Shown here: piece after piece, positions 7,424-12,202 of the stretch
How positions within the stretch are numbered: the stretch's first letter is position 1
How the letters are laid out: each line of letters begins with the position of its first letter
Source of the DNA: Gammaproteobacteria bacterium
GTDB lineage: Bacteria; Pseudomonadota; Gammaproteobacteria; Thiohalorhabdales; Thiohalorhabdaceae
NCBI GenBank assembly: GCA_018609925.1
Contig: JAHEOG010000183.1
Location: 1-12,202 of the forward strand
Length of the DNA: 12,202 nt
Direction of reading: 5' to 3'
The notes under the pieces: model-generated
Seen by the model: only the letters and a program-made list of their open reading frames with translations
Databases searched by the model: none
Told to the model about the DNA's origin: nothing
Position numbers and translations under genes: made by a program

Positions 7424-7753
7424 ATGGCGAGGTCCCTGGAAGCGAGTCCCTTTGCTCAGGTCCCCGAGCGACCCCGGGCCGTAGCCCGCGAGGCCGCCGC
7501 GGCCCTGCGCGCCGAGCTGGGGGAGGCCACCCGGGTGATCTGGTTTGGCTCCTGGCCGCGGGGCGATGCCCAGCAGCGCTCGGACATTGACCTGGCTGTG
7601 GACCGGGATCCCCCCCTTACCCAAATGGAACTGGTCCGGGCCAGGGACCGATTGGAAGGCCTCGAGACCCTGTACAGCCTGGACCTGGTGGGGCTCTCAG
7701 AGGCAGGGGGTCGACTCCGGGCGGAGATCGAGCGGGAAGGCGCCGAGCTGTGA
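7424..7753 (+). CDS. MNT-type nucleotidyltransferase (MntA/HI0073-like, putative antitoxin)
   Basis: This 109-residue minimal nucleotidyltransferase has the motif G42-S43, then ten residues, then D54-I-D56 (GSWPRGDAQQRSDIDLAVD). That is GSX10DXD, the form associated with MntA antitoxins. A possible third metal-binding acid is D87 in YSLDLV. In characterised MntA/HepT pairs the MNT protein adds AMP to a tyrosine of the HEPN ribonuclease and silences it. In HI0073/HI0074-type pairs the HEPN protein was long called a 'substrate-binding' subunit. The ATG at 7424 has GGAGG 9 nt upstream; the first 20 residues are non-conserved, so a later start is possible. The stop overlaps the GTG start of the HEPN gene by 4 nt (GTGA), indicating coupled translation. 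Antitoxin function is inferred from motif and pairing. Confidence 0.88.
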   Translation: MARSLEASPFAQVPERPRAVAREAAAALRAELGEATRVIWFGSWPRGDAQQRSDIDLAVDRDPPLTQMELVRARDRLEGLETLYSLDLVGLSEAGGRLRAEIEREGAEL

Positions 7754-8130
7754 GCCCCCTTCTGGATAGCCTGGATCGGGCGGTGGACCGGTTCGGGGAG
7801 GCGCTGGCCGCCGAGGAGACCGACCTGAACCGGGACGCGACCATCCAGCGCTTCGAGTTCTGCTTTGAGCTGGCTTGGAAGGAGATTCAGGCGGCAGCTA
7901 GGGACCAGGGCCTGTCCTGCCAAACCCCCAAGGGATGCCTCCGGCTAGCCTTTGAGCAGGGTTGGGTGGACGACGAAAACACCTGGCTGGCTATGCTCGA
8001 CGACCGCAACCGCACAAGTCATACCTACAACGAGGCCTTTGCGCGGCAGCTATACGCACGCCTTGGGCATTACCTGGCCCCCCTCCAACGACTGAGGGAT
8101 CGTCTGAAGGATCTCGAAGCAGAAGGATAG
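7750..8130 (+). CDS. HEPN protein, HI0074 family (putative toxin / NTase substrate-binding partner)
   Basis: This 126-residue all-helical protein contains IQRFEFCFELAWKEIQ at residues 32-47 and MLDDRNRTSHTYNE at 82-95, both hallmarks of the HI0074-type 'nucleotidyltransferase substrate binding' family. The HEPN active-site motif is complete as R86-x4-H91-x-Y93 (RX4HXY). R and H would form the RNase centre, and the Tyr position corresponds to the residue AMPylated in HepT. Translation starts at GTG 7750, inside the MNT stop, with no separate strong ribosome site. GC content and third-position GC look lower here than in the genes on either side, which hints at horizontal acquisition. The TAG stop at 8128-8130 abuts the purine-rich site for the next gene. 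Toxicity is inferred; an HI0074-type role without strong toxicity remains possible. Confidence 0.88.
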   Translation: MSPLLDSLDRAVDRFGEALAAEETDLNRDATIQRFEFCFELAWKEIQAAARDQGLSCQTPKGCLRLAFEQGWVDDENTWLAMLDDRNRTSHTYNEAFARQLYARLGHYLAPLQRLRDRLKDLEAEG

Positions 8131-8143
8131 GGGAGAGAAAATC
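8130..8143 (+). promoter_or_regulatory. Ribosome binding site of hyuB leading to ATC rather than ATG
   Basis: GGGGAGAG (8130-8137) overlaps the last base of the HEPN stop codon and is followed by AAA and then ATC at 8141, where the start codon would be expected. The hyuB frame is open upstream only back to 8108 and holds no ATG, GTG or TTG before GTG 8234. The site placement marks 8141 as the likely initiation point. Confidence 0.55.
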
Positions 8144-9652
8144 GACGACGTCGCCCTGCGCACCGCCTGGAACCGCCTGATCGCCCTTGTCAACGAGCAG
8201 GCCGCGAGCCTGCAGCGCACGGCGTTCTCCAACGTGGTGCGCGAGGCCGGCGACCTCTCCGCCGGCATCTTCGACCGCAAGGGCCGCATGCTGGCCCAGG
8301 CGGTCACCGGAACGCCGGGCCACATCAACACCATGGCCCAGGCCGTTACGAAGATGCTCGAAGACCACCCACCGGAGACCCTGCGTGAGGGCGACGTCCT
8401 GCTCACCAACAATCCCTGGTCCGTGTCCGGGCACCGCCACGACATCACCGTGGTCACGCCCGTCTTCGAGGCGGGGTCCGGCGACGGGGCCCCCATCGCC
8501 TACTTCGCCTCCACCTGCCACGCCGCCGATATCGGCGGCCGGGGCCTCACCACCGAGGGCCGCGACGTCCACGAGGAGGGCCTGGGGCTGCCGTGGGTGA
8601 AGTTCCACAAGGCGGGCGAGCCGGATCCCTCCATCGAGGCCATCATCCGCGAGAACGTGCGCCTGCCCGAGGTGGTCATGGGCGACCTGCGCGCCCAGGT
8701 CATCGGCGGCGAGGTGGCCAACCGCCGGCTGCGCAGCCTGGATCTGGACGTCAACGCCCTCGCCGACGAGATCCTGGGCCGCTCCGAGGCCGCCGTGCGG
8801 AAGGCTATCCGGCAGGTCCCCGACGGCCGCTACTCCCACGAGGTGGAGCTGGACGGCTTCGAGCAGCCCCTGCCCATCCGCTGCACCGTCACCGTGGCCG
8901 GCGACGAGCTCACCTGCGACTTCGCTGGCACCGCCGACGCCCAGGCCCGGGGCATCAACGTGGTGCTCAACTACACCGCCGCCTACGCCATCTACGCCGT
9001 CACCTGCGGGCTGAGCAGCGATATCCCGCACAACGCCGGCTCCTTCCGGCCCATCCATGTCACCGCCCCCGAGGGCTGCCTGCTGAACGCCCAGCCGCCG
9101 CAGCCGGTGGCGGCGCGGCACATCATAGGCCACTTCGCAACGCCCGCGGTGATGGGCGCGCTCGGCCAGGCCATCCCCCTGCCCGCCGAGGGCGCGACGG
9201 GCCTGTGGGGCGTGAACATCCAGGGCGCGGAGCGCCCCTGGGCGCAGACCTTCTTCCTGAGCGGGGGCATGGGCGCCGGGCCCGAGTGGGACGGTCTCGA
9301 CGCCACCGCCTTCCCCAGTGGCGTGCAGGCCGTGCCGGTGGAGGTGATCGAGGCGACGACGCCGGTGCGGATTCTGGAGAAGTCGCTGATCGAGAGCTCC
9401 GGCGGCGCCGGCAAGCATCGAGGTGGCCGGGGCCAGCGGGTGCGCCTGATCGTGGACGAGCCGGCCCGGGTGTCGGTCATGGCGGAGCGGACGCGCACCG
9501 GCGCTCCGGGCCGGGACGGCGGCGAATCGGGAAGGCCGGGCAAGGTCCTGCTCGACGGCGACCAGCAGCCGGCCAAGGCGGCCTTTCCGATGAATCCGGG
9601 GCAGGAGCTGAACCTTGAGCTACCGGGAGGGGGAGGGTATGGCCGGCGTTAG
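8141..9652 (+). CDS. hyuB: Hydantoinase/oxoprolinase family protein, subunit B (HyuB-like); start codon non-canonical
   Basis: This is the B subunit of the N-methylhydantoinase/5-oxoprolinase superfamily, the expected partner of the HyuA-like protein at 3062-5062. Numbered from ATC 8141, family features are WNRLIALVNEQAASLQRTAFS (about 10-30), EAGDLSAGIFDRKG (34-47), NNPWSVSGHRHDITVVTPVF (near 90-109), STCHAADIGGRG (near 124), DFAGTADAQARGINVV (near 260), GGMGAGPEWDGLDATAFPSG and ESSGGAGKHRGGRG (near 418). The C-terminus LNLELPGGGGYGRR is typical. The first canonical start in frame is GTG 8234, which would remove the conserved RTAFS region, so I place the start at 8141 after a good ribosome site. 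Otherwise the frame is intact over about 503 codons, at the short end for the family. Possible explanations are ATC initiation, a lost ATG, a +1 frameshift from the HEPN gene, or a sequence error. Confidence 0.85.
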   Translation: MDDVALRTAWNRLIALVNEQAASLQRTAFSNVVREAGDLSAGIFDRKGRMLAQAVTGTPGHINTMAQAVTKMLEDHPPETLREGDVLLTNNPWSVSGHRHDITVVTPVFEAGSGDGAPIAYFASTCHAADIGGRGLTTEGRDVHEEGLGLPWVKFHKAGEPDPSIEAIIRENVRLPEVVMGDLRAQVIGGEVANRRLRSLDLDVNALADEILGRSEAAVRKAIRQVPDGRYSHEVELDGFEQPLPIRCTVTVAGDELTCDFAGTADAQARGINVVLNYTAAYAIYAVTCGLSSDIPHNAGSFRPIHVTAPEGCLLNAQPPQPVAARHIIGHFATPAVMGALGQAIPLPAEGATGLWGVNIQGAERPWAQTFFLSGGMGAGPEWDGLDATAFPSGVQAVPVEVIEATTPVRILEKSLIESSGGAGKHRGGRGQRVRLIVDEPARVSVMAERTRTGAPGRDGGESGRPGKVLLDGDQQPAKAAFPMNPGQELNLELPGGGGYGRR

Positions 9653-9667
9653 AAAGGGGGGAACGGC

Positions 9668-9728
9668 TTGGACTACGACTTCACGGGCTACTTCAGGAAC
9701 ACCGTACTGAGAAAGCGAGCGTATCTGA
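9668..9728 (+). pseudogene. 5' fragment of a small gene, cut off by the IS element
   Basis: TTG 9668, preceded by a GGGGGG run about 6 nt upstream, opens a frame reading (M)DYDFTGYFRNTVLRKRAYLK before the left inverted repeat of the IS begins at 9729. It then runs into a stop at 9761-9763 within the IS. The opening resembles, from memory, that of uncharacterised bacterial proteins of about 80 residues beginning MDYDLT.HFRNTVLxKRPYLKKEW. No continuation is seen after the right IS end at 10620, so the rest seems deleted. It starts 15 bp after hyuB stops and may once have followed it in the operon. Confidence 0.5.
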
Positions 9729-10620
9729 AGAAGGGATCGGACCAGCAGGTAGGACCCTGTTAGGGTTTCCTGATAGTCCAGAATCAAACAGTTAGCTCGG
9801 GATCGGGAAGTCACAATTTACCCCATCCCATGTGACACGTGGCAGTCGGCATATCACCTGCCCCAGCTGCGGTGCCCGAGGGAGCTATCGACTCGGCGAC
9901 GGACGCCGCAAATGCCGTCGGTGCGGTAAGAAGTTCACGCCCCGGCGGCGGACCGCTAAGCTAGATGATGCCACGTTGCGGGAACTGGCCCGCTTGTTCT
10001 GGCTTATGGTTCCCGCCGAGCGAATGGCGAGGGACCTGGGGCTCAATCGCAAGACCGTCCAGGCCTGCCCTTCCGGCGCCTGCGGGAGGCCATCGCCGAG
10101 GAGAGCCGGTAGGCCCGGGGTCAGATCGGCGGCGAAGTCTAGGTCGATGAGTCCTACTTCGGCGGCGTCCGCAAGGGCAAACGCGGCCGCGGGGCCGCTG
10201 GCAAGATCCCGGTGTTCCGGCTGCTCAAGCGCGGCGGCGAGGTTCGCGTGGTGTTCCCCCAGCGGGTCAATCGGGCCAACCTGCAAGGCGCCATCAAAAC
10301 CCATGTACAACCCCAATCCTGGGTCTATTCGGACAGCTTCCGGGCTTATGACCACCTCGACGTGGAAGGCTTCCACCATGTTCGAATTGACCACGGCCAA
10401 GCCTTTGTCGACGGCCGGGCATGCCCATCAACGGGATCGGGAACTTCTGGTCCTGCGCCGAGCGCCGCGATCGGGCTCTACCACGGAGGCTACAAGAGAA
10501 CCTTCCGGCTGTTCATGCGGGAGATGGCATTCCGGTTCAACCACCGGGATGACCCTAACGTGGTTGAATACCTGTACCGGCTACTGAAAGCTGGTCCGGA
10601 CTGATGGTCCGATCCCTTCT
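9729..10620. mobile_element. IS1595-family insertion sequence, degenerate, with near-perfect TIRs
   Basis: The left end AGAAGGGATCGGACCAGCAG (9729-9748) matches the reverse complement of 10601-10620 at 19 of 20 bases. The ends enclose 892 bp with one broken transposase. A subterminal hairpin ACCCT-GTT-AGGGT lies at 9754-9766. The 8-bp flanks (9721-9728 and 10621-10628) do not match, so no target duplication is seen, consistent with an old copy or with deletion beside it. Family assignment rests on the transposase: zinc ribbon plus ISXO2-like DDE domain. Confidence 0.88.
9832..10604 (+). pseudogene. Inactivated IS1595/ISXO2-like transposase
   Basis: The N-terminus from GTG 9832 has a zinc ribbon (CPSC...CRRC, about residues 6-30) and a helix-turn-helix-like stretch ending LGLNRKTVQA. 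The frame then shifts near 10065; the continuing frame FRRLREAIAEES holds in-frame stops at TAG 10110 and TAG 10140. The DDE domain follows: VDESYFGGVRKGKRGRGAAGK (first Asp codon 10146) and YSDSFRAYD (second Asp codon 10332). Near 10421 the reading moves to another frame for INGIGNFWSCAERR and back near 10480 for YHGGYKRTFRLF. In that segment the family's usual NGIENFW glutamate is Gly (codon 10439-10441). With two stops, three or more frameshifts and a lost catalytic acid, it is non-functional. The IS might still be moved by a related transposase elsewhere, since its ends are well kept. Confidence 0.88.
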
Positions 10621-10665
10621 CTATTTCTCTTGTGAGGTGGCCCCAGGATTCCAGGGGCGGCTGGC

Positions 10666-10965
10666 TTACAACGCGGCAAGCCAAAACAGGCCCCCGGTAA
10701 CGGCCAGAATGACCCCAGCCACGGAACCGGCGTGCCCCCCTTGCCGGGCGAGGAGAACTTTCGCCGTGAAAGCCAGGCCAATAAGGATCCATCCAACCCC
10801 CACAAGGATGGTATCGGTGCCGTACACCCGCTTGCCGTCACCGATCTTCGCGGGTGTGGTGACCGAATCCGCCAGAATTGCATGCACCCCGGAGAAAATC
10901 GCCCCGATCGCGAGTAAAGCCAGCACAACCGCCCAGCCCGCCCCGAGCGATCCCCTCGTGCGCAT
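10666..10965 (-). CDS. Small membrane protein of unknown function (three predicted helices)
   Basis: From ATG 10965 the product has 99 residues. Three hydrophobic segments are visible: GWAVVLALLAIGAIFSGVHAILA near the N-terminus, ILVGVGWILIGLAFTAKVLLA in the middle and GSVAGVILAVTGGLFWLAAL at the C-terminus. A short polar loop (DSVTTPAKIGDGKRVYGTD) joins the first two, and a positively charged MRTR start precedes the first. An in-frame ATG at 11025 would add 20 polar residues. I prefer 10965 because AAAGGGA lies 7 nt upstream and the protein then starts just before the first helix. I do not recognise the family. It is isolated, with the degenerate IS downstream and a 381-bp gap upstream. Confidence 0.65.
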   Translation of the reverse strand: MRTRGSLGAGWAVVLALLAIGAIFSGVHAILADSVTTPAKIGDGKRVYGTDTILVGVGWILIGLAFTAKVLLARQGGHAGSVAGVILAVTGGLFWLAAL

Positions 10966-11346
10966 AGTCCCGTCCCTTTCTAGCGACTCGAGATCGGCGG
11001 CCAAGGTACCCGGAACACGGGCCATCCCGAATCACTTTTTTCGGTTTCCTGCGCGATAGAACGTTTGCTTCCCCGGTTAGCATGATTCTGCCCGGTTTGT
11101 CCTATGTGGCAGGGGTGCTCCCATTTCCCGCCGAGGATCGAAAGGGGTCAAGTCTTGACATGACAGTTCCCATACCCGCCTCTTTCTTGCCCTGGCTCCC
11201 CTCCTTACCTGTTGAAACCACTGGGCTGAAGCAAACCGTTGGCGAATCAGGCCGGTGCCGAGCTGGCCGGTGGCACCTGACGGTCAGGGACGGATTTGAT
11301 CCCTTTTCTGCTCAAGCTCCGTGGCTACCTGGCCGACTGGCCCCGC
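10966..11346. other. Gene-free stretch with possible repeat relics
   Basis: No convincing gene is seen; open frames here lack ribosome sites and family features. Visible items are a 13-nt palindrome GTCAAGTCTTGAC at 11147-11159 preceded by AAAGGG, an imperfect hairpin formed by TCAGG/GGTGCC (11247-11259) with GGCACC/CCTGA (11272-11280), and CAGGGACGGATTTGATCCC near 11284-11302. The first and last resemble, from memory, motifs often found around REP-associated (Y1) transposases. The GC content is lower than in neighbouring genes. The hairpin could help end the minus-strand polyphosphate kinase transcript. Confidence 0.35.
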
Positions 11347-12202
11347 TCAGCTCCCTTCCTCCAGTGCCGCCTCCAGCGCCTCGCACAGCCGCTCCGCCAC
11401 CATCACCCGGGCGTAGCGCTTGTCCTCGCCGGGTACCAGGGTCCACGGGGCCCAGGCGGTGGAGGTGTGGGTGACCATGTCGTTCACCGCCCTTTTGTAG
11501 TCCGCCCGTTTCTCCCGGTTGTGCCAGTCCTCGTCGGTAATCTTGTGGCGCTTCCAGGGAGTTCTCTCGCGCTCGCGGAAGCGGCGCAGCTGCTCCTCCG
11601 GGCTGATGTGGAGCCAGAACTTGACCAGAACCGTGCCGTGCTCGGTGAGCTGCTGCTCGAATTCATTGATCTCGCCGTAGGCGCGGCCGAGTTCCGCTGG
11701 GCCGGCCAGGCCTTCCACGCGCTCCACCAGGACCCGGCCGTACCAGGAGCGATCGTAGAAGGTGGCATAACCGTCGCGCGGCACCTGGCGCCAGAAGCGC
11801 CACAGGTAGGGGTGGGCGCGCTCCTCGTCCGTGGGAGCGCCCACGGAGATGACACGGTATAGGCGCGCGTCCATGGCCTGGGTCACCCGGCGAATGGCCC
11901 CGCCCTTGCCACCGGCGTCCCAGCCTTCGAAAACAGCCACCAGCGCGCGCCGTTGATTCCAGGCGTCCCAGGACAGCTTGTGCAACCGTTTCTGTGCCGC
12001 CCTGAGACGGGACTTGTAGTCGGGCTCGTCCAGGGAGGGGGTCAGATCGACCCGGTCGAGGACGTCGGGGGCGGGGGTTTCGTCGGGAACGCTCCCGGGC
12101 GCGCCTTTGGGTTCGGGGACCGGTTCAGGACGGCTCTCGGAAGGGGTATCCCGCAACCGGTGATTCAACGCAGCCAGCAAGGTCTGCCCGGCGGCCAGGT
12201 CC
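11347..12202 (-). CDS. PPK2-family polyphosphate:AMP phosphotransferase, C-terminal domain (5' end outside window)
   Basis: At least 285 codons are in the window and the frame remains open through the right edge (reading DLAAGQTL before TTG 12180), so the gene is probably partial here. The domain is a PPK2 kinase, which moves phosphate between polyphosphate and nucleotides. It shows the P-loop VFEGWDAGGKGGAIRR (about 11890-11935), APTDEERAHPYLWRFWRQVP, the Walker B / lid motif FYDRSWYGRVLVERVEG (about 11715-11765), FEQQLTEHGTVLVKFWLHIS, and KRHKITDEDWHNREK. The sequence DVLDRVDLTPSLDEPDY ahead of it, after a Pro-rich linker (about 12065-12145), matches the inter-domain region of two-domain polyphosphate:AMP phosphotransferases, whose C-terminal half is the active one. 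If instead translation starts at TTG 12180, it would be a single-domain PPK2 with a disordered tail. Substrate (AMP versus ADP) is inferred from domain layout. Confidence 0.9.
   Translation of the reverse strand, partial: DLAAGQTLLAALNHRLRDTPSESRPEPVPEPKGAPGSVPDETPAPDVLDRVDLTPSLDEPDYKSRLRAAQKRLHKLSWDAWNQRRALVAVFEGWDAGGKGGAIRRVTQAMDARLYRVISVGAPTDEERAHPYLWRFWRQVPRDGYATFYDRSWYGRVLVERVEGLAGPAELGRAYGEINEFEQQLTEHGTVLVKFWLHISPEEQLRRFRERERTPWKRHKITDEDWHNREKRADYKRAVNDMVTHTSTAWAPWTLVPGEDKRYARVMVAERLCEALEAALEEGS

Noticed and set aside
3530..7624. A 4.1-kb open frame on the minus strand (1364 codons) antisense to hyuA, ppnN and NRDE
   Set aside because: It follows from GC-rich codon bias in the sense genes. 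The translation is low-complexity, rich in Gly, Arg, Ala, His and Gln, with no domain motif, and three recognisable proteins lie on the other strand.
7991..9418. A 475-codon minus-strand frame antisense to hyuB
   Set aside because: Same codon-bias shadow. The product has no family features, and hyuB on the + strand is clear.
8234..9652. hyuB starting at GTG 8234
   Set aside because: It would remove the conserved RTAFS region, and no ribosome site precedes it, whereas one lies before 8141.
10212..10604. A 130-residue intact gene inside the IS
   Set aside because: It is the DDE part of the broken transposase. It lacks the first catalytic Asp, and its 10421-10480 portion is out of frame.
11082..11474. 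A 130-codon + strand frame in the gene-free region
   Set aside because: It has no ribosome site or motif, a skewed composition, and runs into DNA antisense to the polyphosphate kinase gene.
1..12202. tRNA or rRNA genes
   Set aside because: I saw no cloverleaf with a GGTTCGAATCC-like T-arm and no conserved rRNA stretch on either strand, though I could not run a structure search.

Overview
The window is a high-GC bacterial chromosome segment. Most codons end in G or C, and spurious open frames run antisense to nearly every gene. The gene set (PpnN-type nucleosidase, NRDE protein, CDF transporter, two-domain-type PPK2, IS1595-type element, HI0073/HI0074-type MNT-HEPN pair) fits a GC-rich gammaproteobacterium, perhaps a halophilic or sulfur-oxidising lineage given the acidic proteins. 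That placement is inference from gene content and composition, not a match.

Layout. 1-82: C-terminal end of an unidentified gene. 103-1764 (+): predicted ABC-class ATPase (COG3044-like). 1807-1943: hairpin repeat with short terminal inverted repeats, filling the gap before the convergent CDF cation-efflux gene (1954-2889, -). 2890-3061: divergent promoter region with a nested inverted repeat. 3062-7234 (+): close-set genes hyuA (hydantoinase/oxoprolinase subunit A), ppnN (nucleotide 5'-monophosphate nucleosidase) and an NRDE protein. 7243 onward: second copy of the hairpin repeat. 7424-8130 (+): MNT nucleotidyltransferase plus HEPN pair of toxin-antitoxin type, overlapping by 4 nt. 8141-9652 (+): hyuB, the expected partner of hyuA, placed 3 kb downstream and with no ATG/GTG/TTG at its expected start.

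From 9653 the DNA is mostly degraded or mobile: a 20-residue gene fragment cut off by an IS1595-family element (9729-10620) with 19/20-matching terminal inverted repeats and a dead transposase. Then come a small three-helix membrane protein (10666-10965, -), a 381-bp gene-free stretch with possible repeat relics, and the C-terminal catalytic domain of a PPK2-family polyphosphate:AMP phosphotransferase (11347 to the window edge, -).

How the genes may work together: hyuA and hyuB should encode the two subunits of one ATP-dependent cyclic-amide hydrolase. ppnN and the NRDE gene lie between them in the same direction, so a shared transcript is plausible. The MNT-HEPN pair looks like a later insertion between NRDE and hyuB. 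It is bounded on the left by a repeat copy and on the right by the hyuB start anomaly, which is the most unusual feature of the window.
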